Made by a program: the position numbers and the translations under genes
Shown: piece by piece, positions 1 through 8,083 of the stretch
How the letters are laid out: each line of letters begins with the position of its first letter
Position numbering within the stretch: position 1 is the stretch's first letter
Assembly: GCF_002374835.1 (NCBI RefSeq)
Contig: NZ_NWVD01000003.1
Location: 248,001-312,000, forward strand
Length of the DNA stretch: 64,000 nt
Reading direction: 5' to 3'
Origin: Sphingomonas ginsenosidimutans
GTDB lineage: Bacteria > Pseudomonadota > Alphaproteobacteria > Sphingomonadales > Sphingomonadaceae
The notes under the pieces: generated by a model
The model's input: only the letters and a program-made list of their open reading frames with translations
What the model was told of the DNA's origin: nothing
Database searches by the model: none

Positions 1-485
1 GCAACGTGCTGGCCAAGATGCAGGAACGCCGCCCGATCGCGCGCGACGCCGCCGACGTCGCTGACGAACGCGCGACGCTGGGCGACCGGCTGGCGGACCG
101 GGTGGCGGCGGTCGGCGGATCGTGGGGCTTCATTATCGCCTTCACGCTGGTGCTGGTCGGCTGGATGGTGCTCAACAGCGACGTGCTGGCGCGCTGGGGT
201 CACCCGTTCGATCCCTATCCGTACATCTTCCTCAACCTGATGCTGTCGACGCTGGCCGCGGTGCAGGCGCCGGTGATCATGATGAGCCAGAACCGCCAGG
301 CCGCGAAGGACCGGCTGGCCGCCAGCCTGGATTACGAGGTGAATTTGCGCACCGAGCTGGAAATGCTGCGGATGCATGAGGTGATCGACCAGTCGATCAT
401 GGCGCGGCTCGACGAACTGCTGTCGCTGGCGCGCGCGCAGGGCGGCGGCGTACCGGATCGGGCACGGGCGGAGGGGGCGGGATGA
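1..485 (+). CDS. DUF1003 family inner-membrane protein (5' end outside window)
   Basis: The reading frame is open to the left edge, so the N-terminus is missing; the first possible start inside the window is a GTG at 6, but DUF1003 proteins usually have more residues before this point. Two hydrophobic segments are visible, around residues 38-58 (GSWGFIIAFTLVLVGW) and 72-94. They are followed by the family-typical MMSQNRQAAKDR stretch and a charged, helical C-terminal tail. DUF1003 proteins are small inner-membrane proteins of unknown function. The stop overlaps the start of the PDZ gene by 4 nt (ATGA), which suggests co-translation. The family call is confident; no function can be assigned. 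Confidence 0.85.
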   Translation, partial: NVLAKMQERRPIARDAADVADERATLGDRLADRVAAVGGSWGFIIAFTLVLVGWMVLNSDVLARWGHPFDPYPYIFLNLMLSTLAAVQAPVIMMSQNRQAAKDRLAASLDYEVNLRTELEMLRMHEVIDQSIMARLDELLSLARAQGGGVPDRARAEGAG

Positions 486-895
486 CGACGCTGCGGATGC
501 TGGGACGTGCGGCACTGGCGTTCCTGGTGCTGGCGACGCTGGGGGCGCTGATGTCGATCCATGCGATGCGCGCGCCGCGGGCCGCGGGGCCGGACGCGAC
601 CGGCGCCACCTTCGTCGCGGCGCCGGCGGGGCTGCCCGCGGGGCTGGTCGTCACCAGTCTGCGCGCCGGCGGCCGGGCCGAGGCGGCGGGGCTGCGCGTC
701 GGTGACGTGGTGGAGCGCGTCGACGGCCATGCGCCCGATTCGCTTGCGGAGGTCGATCGCGCGGTGGCATCAGGGGTCGATGTCGACCTGGTGGTGCTGC
801 GCGATGCGGCCGAGGTGCGCATGACGATGCCGAAGGAGGGCGGGCCGCTTGTCAGCGAAGATACTGCTGGTGGAGGACGATACCGCCACATCTGA
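482..895 (+). CDS. Membrane-anchored PDZ-domain protein
   Basis: A 137-residue protein with an N-terminal hydrophobic segment (about residues 7-26), either an uncleaved signal anchor or a signal peptide. A compact PDZ-like fold follows at about residues 50-118: GLVVTSLRAGGRAEAAGLRVGDVV is the usual carboxylate-binding and GLxxGD pattern, split here as VVTSLRAGG and AAGLRVGDVV. No protease domain is attached, so it is probably a periplasmic adaptor or sensor accessory. The start overlaps the DUF1003 stop, and its last 47 nt overlap the response-regulator gene. This tight packing suggests that it works with the downstream two-component system, but the partner is inferred. Confidence 0.75.
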   Translation: MTTLRMLGRAALAFLVLATLGALMSIHAMRAPRAAGPDATGATFVAAPAGLPAGLVVTSLRAGGRAEAAGLRVGDVVERVDGHAPDSLAEVDRAVASGVDVDLVVLRDAAEVRMTMPKEGGPLVSEDTAGGGRYRHI

Positions 896-1535
896 TTACG
901 TCGCCAAGGGGCTGGTGGAGGAAGGGTTCACCGTCGATCGCGCCGACAACGGCCGCGATGGCCTGTTCCACGCCACCGACGGCAGCTACGACTGCATCGT
1001 CCTCGACCGGATGCTGCCAGGGATCGACGGCATGGCGGTGCTGGCCGCGCTGCGGGGCGCGGGGATCGACACGCCGGTGATCGTGCTGTCCGCGCTCGGC
1101 TCGCCCGAGGACCGCGTGAAGGGGCTGACCGGCGGCGGCGACGATTATCTGGTCAAGCCGTTCGCCTTCGCGGAGCTTCTGGCGCGCATCCGCCTGCTGA
1201 TCCGCCGCGGCAAGGCGGCGCCCGCGGTGCAGACGGTGCTGGTGTGCGACGATCTGGAGATGGACCTGCTGGCGCGCCGCGTTAAGCGCGCCGGGCGCGT
1301 CGTGGAACTCCAGCCGCGCGAATTCCGGCTGCTCGAATTCCTGCTGCGCCATGTCGATCAGGTGGTGACCCGCACGATGTTGCTGGAGGGGGTGTGGGAC
1401 TATCACTTCGACCCCGGTACCAACGTGATCGACGTGCACCTTAGCCGGTTGCGCAAGAAGGTGGACGAAGGCTTCGCGCGCCCGCTGCTGCATACCGTGC
1501 GCGGCGCGGGCTACCGTCTGGGCGCGACGCCCTGA
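849..1535 (+). CDS. OmpR/PhoB-family response regulator
   Basis: A 228-residue DNA-binding response regulator. The receiver domain (residues 4-115) has the acidic pocket E9-D10-D11, the phosphoacceptor D53 in IVLDRMLPG, and the conserved lysine K103 in YLVKPF. The C-terminal half (about 130-225) is a winged-helix trans_reg_C domain ending in HTVRGAGYRLG. The start is TTG at 849, chosen because the receiver begins immediately (SAKILLVEDD); it lies inside the end of the PDZ gene. The cognate histidine kinase starts 8 nt downstream. Regulon unknown. Confidence 0.93.
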   Translation: MSAKILLVEDDTATSDYVAKGLVEEGFTVDRADNGRDGLFHATDGSYDCIVLDRMLPGIDGMAVLAALRGAGIDTPVIVLSALGSPEDRVKGLTGGGDDYLVKPFAFAELLARIRLLIRRGKAAPAVQTVLVCDDLEMDLLARRVKRAGRVVELQPREFRLLEFLLRHVDQVVTRTMLLEGVWDYHFDPGTNVIDVHLSRLRKKVDEGFARPLLHTVRGAGYRLGATP

Positions 1536-1543
1536 CGCGCGCG

Positions 1544-2887
1544 ATGCTGTGGCGGTCCACCACCTTCCGGTTCGCCGCTCTGGTGTTCCTGTTGCAGATC
1601 GCGGCCGCCGCGACGCTGCTCGCCGCGATCCGCATCGTCGTGCTGCGGCAGGTCAGCGCCGGCGCGGCGGAGGCGGGGGAGGTGCTGCGCCAGGATCTGC
1701 TGGCGGTGCGCGCGGCGGGGGGCGATGCCGAACTGGCGCGCGCGATCGCGCTGCGCACCACCCGCGTGGTGACGCCGGGCAGCGTGATGCTGCTCGCCGA
1801 TGCGCGCGGGCGGCGGATCGCGGGCAATCTGGCCGCCTTTCCCCCGAATGTCGCGGTCGATCGCGGTGCGGCGCAGGTGGAGCTTTACCGCATCACGCAT
1901 GACGCGCCGGAGGCGATGCTGCTGCGCGCCACCGCGCTGCCCGGCGGGCTCCGCTTGCTGACCGGCAGCGTGGTGGAGGGCGAGCGCCGCGCGGTGCGGC
2001 TGCTGGAGGCGGCGACGCTGTTTGCACTGTCGCTGGCGATCGCCTTCGCCGCGCTGGCGGCGTGGCTGGCGGCGCGGATGATCGTGCTGCGGCTGGATGC
2101 GACGGTCGCGACGCTGGATGCGGTGCGCGACGGCGACCTGTCGCGGCGCGTGCCCGCCGACCGCTCCGGCGATGCCTTCGCCGCGCTGGCGCAGTCGGTC
2201 AATGCGATGCTGGGCCGCGTCGACGGGCTGGTCGCCGAACTGACGATCGCGACCGACGGGCTGGCGCACGACCTGAAATCGCCGCTCACCCGGTTGCGCT
2301 CGGCGCTGGAACGCGCTGCCGCCGCGGTCACCGAACCGGCCGCGCAGGATGCGGTCGACCGCGCGCTGGCGGAGGGCGAACGGCTGCTGGCGATGGTCGA
2401 AACCGCGCTGCGCATCACCCGCGCGGAGGCGGGGATCGGCAAGGAGAGCTTCACCCCCGTCGACCTGGCTGTCGAGCTGGAGGAGATCGCCGAGATCTAC
2501 GGCCCCGTTGCCGAAGATGCGGGGCGCGCGATCCGCGTCGCCATCGCCGCCCCCGCCACGCTGCCGCTGCACCGCGAGCTTTTGGGGCAGGCGCTGGGCA
2601 ATCTGGTCGACAATGCGCTGAAATACGGCGCCGGCACGATCACGCTCGCGCTGGATGCCGGCGAGGATCGCGTCACCGTATCGGTCGTCGACGAAGGCAG
2701 CGGGATCGCGCCGGCCGACCGCGACGCCGCGCTGCGCCGTTTCGGCCGGCTCGATACGGCGCGCGGCGGCACCGGCGCGGGGCTGGGCCTGTCGCTGGTC
2801 GCGGCGGTGGCGCGGCTGCACGGCGGCACGGTGCGGCTGGGCGACGCCGCCCCCGGGCTGGTGGTGGCGATCGACCTGCCGCGCTAG
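1544..2887 (+). CDS. Sensor histidine kinase, HAMP-type
   Basis: A 447-residue inner-membrane kinase. The first transmembrane helix lies at about residues 9-29, a periplasmic sensor loop of about 120 residues follows, and a second helix lies at about 150-175. Next come a HAMP linker, a HisKA domain with H242 in GLAHDLKSPLTRLR, and a HATPase_c domain with the N-box NLVDNALKYG, DEGSGI and TGAGLGLSL. It pairs with the response regulator immediately upstream and should phosphorylate its D53. The sensor loop has no domain I recognise, so the signal is unknown; the DUF1003 and PDZ neighbours suggest an envelope cue. Confidence 0.92.
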   Translation: MLWRSTTFRFAALVFLLQIAAAATLLAAIRIVVLRQVSAGAAEAGEVLRQDLLAVRAAGGDAELARAIALRTTRVVTPGSVMLLADARGRRIAGNLAAFPPNVAVDRGAAQVELYRITHDAPEAMLLRATALPGGLRLLTGSVVEGERRAVRLLEAATLFALSLAIAFAALAAWLAARMIVLRLDATVATLDAVRDGDLSRRVPADRSGDAFAALAQSVNAMLGRVDGLVAELTIATDGLAHDLKSPLTRLRSALERAAAAVTEPAAQDAVDRALAEGERLLAMVETALRITRAEAGIGKESFTPVDLAVELEEIAEIYGPVAEDAGRAIRVAIAAPATLPLHRELLGQALGNLVDNALKYGAGTITLALDAGEDRVTVSVVDEGSGIAPADRDAALRRFGRLDTARGGTGAGLGLSLVAAVARLHGGTVRLGDAAPGLVVAIDLPR

Positions 2888-2977
2888 CGGCGCCAGGTCT
2901 GTCTTCGGTACCGCTCGTGTTGAGACGGGGCTTCGGCAGGCGAAAGGTTGCGGTCGGAAACCGCTCCAGATGCCGCC

Positions 2978-4387
2978 TTACCCCGCATAGGCCTTCACCA
3001 GATCGAACAGGTAATCGCGCGCGGCGTAGAGCGAGCTGACGCGGATCCGTTCGTTGAGGCCGTGGATGCCGTTGAAATCGGGGTCGAGGAACGTGCCCGG
3101 TGCGCCGTAGACGGGGATGCCCACCGCCTCCAGGAACACGCCGTCGGTCGCGCCGGTCGACATGCTGGGCAGCATCGGCACGCCGGGGAAATGCTTGCTT
3201 GCCACCGCCTGCATCGGCCCCAGCACCTTCGGGTCGAGCGTCGGGGGCACCGCGGTGGGGCGGATCGGCTGGTTGGCGGTCACCGTCACCTTGTCCCCCG
3301 CCAGCCGCTTCAACTCGGCCAGCGTCTGGTCGACGGTTTCGCCGGGGAAGATGCGGCAATTGACGTTGGCGGTGGCGCGCTGCGGCAGCGCGTTCTCGGC
3401 ATGGCCGGCGTTCACCAACGTGGCGACACAGGTGGTGCGCAGCGTCGAGTGCAGCACCTTGTCGCGGCTGACGATCGCGTCGGCGGCCGTGTCGGTCGGA
3501 TCGGCGAGCAGCCGGGTGATCGCCGCGCCCAGTTCTCCGCCGCGTACCTTCGCGGTCTGCGTGAAGAAAGCGCGTGTCGTATCGGTGAAGCGGATCGGGA
3601 ATTCGTGCCCCTGTACCGCCTTGATCGCGTCGGCCAGTTCGTAGATCGCATTCTCGGGGGTCGGCGCCGAGCTGTGCCCGCCCGGATTGGTCGCGACGAG
3701 GGTGAAGTTCTGTGCCGCCTTCTCGCCTACCTGCACGCTCAGCAGCTGGCGCTTGCCCGCGGCGTCGAGCAGCCCGCCGCCGCCCTCGTTGAGCGCGAAT
3801 TCGGCGTCGATCAGCTCGCGCTTGTTCTTCGCCAGCCATTCGGCGCCGTTGAACGCCCAGGTCGTCTCCTCGCCGCAGGTCAGCGCCAGCTTCAGCGTGC
3901 GCTTCGGCGTCCACCCAGTCTGTTTGAAGCGGACGAAGGCGTCGGCCCAGATCGCCGACATCGCCTTGTCGTCGACGGTGCCGCGGCCGTAGTAATAGCC
4001 GTTCTCCTCCACCAGCGTGAACGGGTCGCGCGTCCAGTCGGCGCGCTTGGCCTCGACCACGTCGAGATGGCCGAGCAGCAGGATCGGCTTGGCCGCACGG
4101 TCGCTGCCCGGCAGGATCGCGACGATCCCGCCGTCGTCGGGATGATCGGGCGTGGAAAACAGCGTGATGTCGGCATCGCGATAGCCCGCCGCCTTCAGCC
4201 GCGCCGCCACCTGCGACGCGGCCTTGGTGCAGCTGCCGACCTTGGCGACGGTGTTGGTCTCGACCATCTCCTTGTACAGGTCGAAGAACGCCTTTTCGTC
4301 GGGGCGGTTCTGCGCCGCGGCGGCGGTGGCTATCCCGGTGCCCGCCAGCATCGCTGCCAGCCCTGCGATCAATCCTGCCGTGCGCAT
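2978..4387 (-). CDS. Secreted M20-family metallopeptidase
   Basis: A zinc-dependent peptidase of the M20/M28 clan with a cleavable signal peptide (MRTAGLIAGLAAMLAG, cut near AAA-Q). The start at 4387 is preferred to one 21 codons upstream because it places the signal peptide at the N-terminus and has a purine-rich stretch ahead (GAGCGGGGA). Metal-site motifs are LLLGHLDVV, YGRGTVDDK and TCGEETTW; the dimerisation (lid) domain occupies the middle and a late histidine lies in FNGIHGLNERI. Such periplasmic enzymes usually hydrolyse dipeptides or remove C-terminal residues. The aspartic protease gene lies 59 nt upstream on the same strand, so the two may form a periplasmic proteolysis unit. Confidence 0.9.
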   Translation of the reverse strand: MRTAGLIAGLAAMLAGTGIATAAAAQNRPDEKAFFDLYKEMVETNTVAKVGSCTKAASQVAARLKAAGYRDADITLFSTPDHPDDGGIVAILPGSDRAAKPILLLGHLDVVEAKRADWTRDPFTLVEENGYYYGRGTVDDKAMSAIWADAFVRFKQTGWTPKRTLKLALTCGEETTWAFNGAEWLAKNKRELIDAEFALNEGGGGLLDAAGKRQLLSVQVGEKAAQNFTLVATNPGGHSSAPTPENAIYELADAIKAVQGHEFPIRFTDTTRAFFTQTAKVRGGELGAAITRLLADPTDTAADAIVSRDKVLHSTLRTTCVATLVNAGHAENALPQRATANVNCRIFPGETVDQTLAELKRLAGDKVTVTANQPIRPTAVPPTLDPKVLGPMQAVASKHFPGVPMLPSMSTGATDGVFLEAVGIPVYGAPGTFLDPDFNGIHGLNERIRVSSLYAARDYLFDLVKAYAG

Positions 4388-4446
4388 CGCATCCCCGCTC
4401 TTCTTCGTGTCGCGCCAAGGTTGCAGCGAAACGGGCCGCGTGCAAA

Positions 4447-5418
4447 TCAAAAGGCGGCGGCGGTCGCCTGTCGCGGCATCGCCAGCCGTAGCTCGCGCCG
4501 GGCGAAGTCGATCTCCACCCGGCGGAACAGTCGCAGCGCGTCCATCCCCAGCAGGATCGCGGGCTTGTCGGCCAGGCCGAAGGCGCGGAACGGCGCCGCC
4601 TCGGCAAAGGCAACCGGCAGGGTCTGGATCGTCGCGCTGCCCAGCGTCATTTCGCGCACGATCGCATAATCGCCGGTCATCGGCTGCCCCAGCACGCCGG
4701 TGAACGTCTCCGACGCGATCGGATCGCGCTTGCCCAGCAGGCGGCGCAGCGCGGCATTGCCGATGCTGATCGAGGTGCCGGTGTCCAGGATCACGCGCAC
4801 CTTGCGCCCCGCGACGCTGGCCTGGGTCACCACCAACTGGCCGAACAGGTTGCGCGCCTGGATGACGATTTCGTCCGCGGCGGCGCGGCGGGTGCGGCGC
4901 TCGGCAGAGGAAGGGGTGACGGTCATCCGCTCCGCGGCGAAATCGATCGCCAGCCGCCGGCCCTGCAACGTGTCGATCCCCAGCATCCCCGGCGCGCCGA
5001 GCAGCGCGTGGTCGATCGCCGGCGCCTCGATCCGCTCGCCGCCCAATGTGCCGGCGGTGACCGTATCAACGCTAAGTCGCGGCACGATCACCGTATCGGC
5101 CTCGCCGGTGCTCGACATCGCGATCAACCGCACCCGCGGCCCCGCCGCCAGCCCCAGCCGCCGCGCCAGCTGGCGCGAGATGACGGTGCGCTGCGCGCCG
5201 GTGTCGATCACGAACGGGAACGGCCCTTCGCCCGCGACGCGCACCGGCACGGTCATGCGCGTGTCGGCGGTCAGGAACGACAGGTCCTCGCCGGTGGCGG
5301 AATCGATCGCGGCGGGCGGCGTGGCCATGGCCGGTGCAGCGGGTGGGGCGACGGCTGGCGGCTGTGCCACGGCCTCCGTACCCGCCGCGATCAACGCCAG
5401 GGCGATCCACCTCTCCAT
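4447..5418 (-). CDS. Secreted retropepsin-like aspartic protease with two DTG sites
   Basis: A 323-residue protein with an Ala-rich signal peptide cut near residue 18 (AVAQ). A Pro/Ala linker leads to two retropepsin-type halves. The first catalytic motif is FVIDTGAQRT (D72) and the second is VILDTGTSIS (D212), each followed by a hydrophobic flap/strand pattern and a GMLGID- or LLGMD-type segment. Retroviral proteases need two such halves from a homodimer; here both aspartates are in one chain, so a monomeric enzyme is plausible. It sits just upstream of the M20 peptidase. Substrate unknown. The family is clear; the activity is inferred. Confidence 0.85.
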   Translation of the reverse strand: MERWIALALIAAGTEAVAQPPAVAPPAAPAMATPPAAIDSATGEDLSFLTADTRMTVPVRVAGEGPFPFVIDTGAQRTVISRQLARRLGLAAGPRVRLIAMSSTGEADTVIVPRLSVDTVTAGTLGGERIEAPAIDHALLGAPGMLGIDTLQGRRLAIDFAAERMTVTPSSAERRTRRAAADEIVIQARNLFGQLVVTQASVAGRKVRVILDTGTSISIGNAALRRLLGKRDPIASETFTGVLGQPMTGDYAIVREMTLGSATIQTLPVAFAEAAPFRAFGLADKPAILLGMDALRLFRRVEIDFARRELRLAMPRQATAAAF

Positions 5419-5460
5419 GCGCGGCAGGGTACGCCCGATCCGGCCATTAGCCTAATGAAA

Positions 5461-7872
5461 TCAATCGACCGCCATCGCCTCGGCGGCCAGCGCCTCCGCC
5501 TCGATCAGCAGCGCGTCGTCGGCGCTGCCGGTCGCCACCTTCTCGCGCCCGATCAGCGTCAGGACGGGCACCGCCAGCGGCGTGACGCGCGGCAGGTCGA
5601 CATGCACCATCGTGTCGGCGGCGCGGTCCATCAGGTCCGCCAGCCGCCCGACGTCGGTCATCCGCGCGCGCGCATCGGCCCAGGCCGCCTCCAGCAGGAC
5701 GTGCCCCGGCTCGTACTTGCGCAGCACGTCGTAGATGAGGTCGGTGGAAAAGGTCACCTGACGCCCGGTCTTGCGCTTGCCGGGGTGCTGGCGCTCGACC
5801 AGTCCGCCGATCACCGCCACCTCGCGGAACGCGCGCTTCAACAGGTGCGAGCGTTCCACCCAGTCGACGAACTCATGTTCCAGGATGTCGGCGGAAAACA
5901 GCGCCGCGGGATGGGCGACCGGCTCCAGCGAATAAGTGGCGATGGCGTAATCGTTGGCGACGAAGCCCAGCGGCTTCAGCCCCTGTGTCTCCATTCGCTT
6001 CGTCACCAGCATCCCCAGCGACTGGTGCGCATTCCACCCCTCAAAACTGTACGCGACCATATAATGCCGCCCCTCGCGCGGGAAGGTCTCGACCAGCAGC
6101 TGGTCGGGGCGCGGCAGGGTGGAGCGGCGCTGCTGGATCTCCAGCCATTCGCGCACGTCGTCGGGAAAGCGGTGCCACTCGCCCGGCTCGGCCAGGAAAT
6201 GGCGCACGCGCGCGGCCAGGTTCGTCGACAGCGGCATCCGCGCGCCGCCATAGGTGGGGATGCGCGCCGGCCGGGTGGTGGCGCGCACCACCAGATCCTC
6301 GGTATCGATCTTCTCCACCTCCAGGCTCAGCCCGGCGAAGAAGAAGGTGTCGCCATGGCTCAGCGTCGCGGCGAAGCCTTCCTCCACCTTGCCCAGCGCG
6401 CGCCCGTTGCGGAAGCGGACGGTCACCATCGTCGCCTCCACGATGATCCCGGCGTTCAGGCGGTGCTGCGCGACGAATTGCGGATGGCTGACCCGCCAGC
6501 GCCCGTCGGCATCCTGCGTCAGCCGGCGGAACCGGTCATAGGCGCGCAGCGAATAGCCGCCGTCGCGGATGAACCCCAGCACGCGCTCGAACAGATCGTC
6601 GGTCAGCGCCGAATAGGGCAGTGCGCCCCGCACCTCCGCCAGCAAGTCGGCCTGATCGAAAGGCGCGGCGCAGGCGCAGGCCATGACATGCTGCGCCAGC
6701 ACGTCGAGCGCCCCCATGCGGAACACGTCGGCGTCCAGCTCGCCCGCCTCCACCGCGTCCAGCGCGGCGCGCGCCTCCAGATATTCGAAGCGGTTGCCGG
6801 GGACCAGGATCGCTTCCGACGGTTCGTCCAGCCGGTGGTTCGACCGCCCGATTCGTTGCAGCAGCCGCGACGATCCCTTGGGCGCGCCCATCTGGATCAC
6901 GCAATCGACGTCGCCCCAGTCGACCCCCAGGTCCAGGCTGGCAGTGGCAACCAGCGCGCGCAGCCGCCCGGCGGCCATCGCGCCCTCCACCTTGCGCCGC
7001 GCCTCCTTTTCCAGGCTGCCGTGGTGGATGCCGATCGGCAGCTGCATCGCATTGGCCTTCCACAGATCCTGGAAGATCAGCTCGGCCAGGCTGCGGGTGT
7101 TGCAGAACACGATCGTGGTGCGGTGCGTCTCGATCTCCGCCATCACCTGTTCGGCGGCATAGCGGCCCGAATGGCCCGCCCAGGGGACGCGATCCTCGGG
7201 CAGCAGGATCGCGATGTTCGGATCGACCCCGGTATCGCCCGCGACCAGCGCCACCGTGTCGATATCCCCGTCGGGCGCCAGCCATGCGCGATAGCCGTCC
7301 GGGTCCGCCACCGTCGCCGACAGCGCGACGCGGCGGCACTCCGGCGCGATCGCCTGCAACCGCGCCATGCACAGCGACAACAGGTCGCCGCGTTTGGTGG
7401 TGGCGAAGGCGTGCACCTCGTCCACCACGATCGTCTTCAGGCGCGCGAACATCAGGAAACTGTCGGGATAGCTCAGCAGCAGCGACAACGATTCGGGGGT
7501 GGTCAGCAGGATCTGCGGCGGCTTCGCGCGCTGCCGCGCCTTGCGGTCGGACGGGGTATCGCCGGTGCGCGTCTCGACGCGGATGTCGACGCCCATCTCC
7601 TCGATCGGCGTCATCAGGTTGCGCTGGATATCGACCGCCAGCGCCTTCAGCGGGGAGACGTACAGCGTGTGCAGCCCGTCGTGCGGATGCGCGATCAGTT
7701 CGGCCAGCGTCGGCAGGAACCCGGCCAGCGTCTTGCCCGCGCCGGTCGCGGCGATCAGCAGCGCGTGCCGCCCCGCGCGCGCCTGTTCCAGCATCGCCAG
7801 CTGATGCCCGCGCGGGCACCAGCCGCGCGCGGCGAACCAGTCGGGGAGGGCGGGGGGGAGCGTGGCGGTCAA
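5461..7872 (-). CDS. Ligase-associated DNA-damage-response DEXH-box helicase (Lhr-like)
   Basis: An 803-residue superfamily-2 DNA helicase. It has Walker A ATGAGKTLAGFLP, motif II VVDEVHAF, motif III LSATVADP, motif IV/Ia VFCNTRSLAE and motif VI QRIGRSNHR, then the long Lhr-core winged-helix and beta-barrel C-terminal region. Length and motifs fit the helicase that accompanies an ATP-dependent ligase, an MBL exonuclease and the endonuclease PdeM in a known bacterial repair set. It is transcribed divergently from its exonuclease partner (8084), with 211 bp and an inverted-repeat element between them. PdeM and ligase genes are not adjacent. Confidence 0.9.
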   Translation of the reverse strand: MTATLPPALPDWFAARGWCPRGHQLAMLEQARAGRHALLIAATGAGKTLAGFLPTLAELIAHPHDGLHTLYVSPLKALAVDIQRNLMTPIEEMGVDIRVETRTGDTPSDRKARQRAKPPQILLTTPESLSLLLSYPDSFLMFARLKTIVVDEVHAFATTKRGDLLSLCMARLQAIAPECRRVALSATVADPDGYRAWLAPDGDIDTVALVAGDTGVDPNIAILLPEDRVPWAGHSGRYAAEQVMAEIETHRTTIVFCNTRSLAELIFQDLWKANAMQLPIGIHHGSLEKEARRKVEGAMAAGRLRALVATASLDLGVDWGDVDCVIQMGAPKGSSRLLQRIGRSNHRLDEPSEAILVPGNRFEYLEARAALDAVEAGELDADVFRMGALDVLAQHVMACACAAPFDQADLLAEVRGALPYSALTDDLFERVLGFIRDGGYSLRAYDRFRRLTQDADGRWRVSHPQFVAQHRLNAGIIVEATMVTVRFRNGRALGKVEEGFAATLSHGDTFFFAGLSLEVEKIDTEDLVVRATTRPARIPTYGGARMPLSTNLAARVRHFLAEPGEWHRFPDDVREWLEIQQRRSTLPRPDQLLVETFPREGRHYMVAYSFEGWNAHQSLGMLVTKRMETQGLKPLGFVANDYAIATYSLEPVAHPAALFSADILEHEFVDWVERSHLLKRAFREVAVIGGLVERQHPGKRKTGRQVTFSTDLIYDVLRKYEPGHVLLEAAWADARARMTDVGRLADLMDRAADTMVHVDLPRVTPLAVPVLTLIGREKVATGSADDALLIEAEALAAEAMAVD

Positions 7873-7915
7873 GGCGCTGATCTAGGAAGCGCATCCGCGT
7901 GCCGCCAGAGCAGAT

Positions 7916-8036
7916 GGTTCACGCGGAGGCGCGGAGAGGGTGCGACATGGACCAGCGGCGCAGCCGACCAGCGCGCGCTCGCTGTCTTCCGATGGGCCTG
8001 TTCCGCGCGGTGCATCTCCGCGTCTCCGCGTGAACC
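7916..8036. repeat. Dispersed inverted-repeat element, family A copy 1
   Basis: A 121-bp element bounded by 22-bp inverted arms, 7916-7937 and 8015-8036, that match at 21 of 22 positions (core GCGGAGGCGCGGAGA against TCTCCGCGTCTCCGCGT). It fills most of the divergent promoter space between the repair helicase and exonuclease. Related arms occur at 16666-16872 and 43019-43128. There is no coding potential or transposase inside. Confidence 0.75.
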
Positions 8037-8083
8037 CTTTCACGGCAGCGGATACGATCCGGCCGCTCGCGGGTTGAAAGGCG

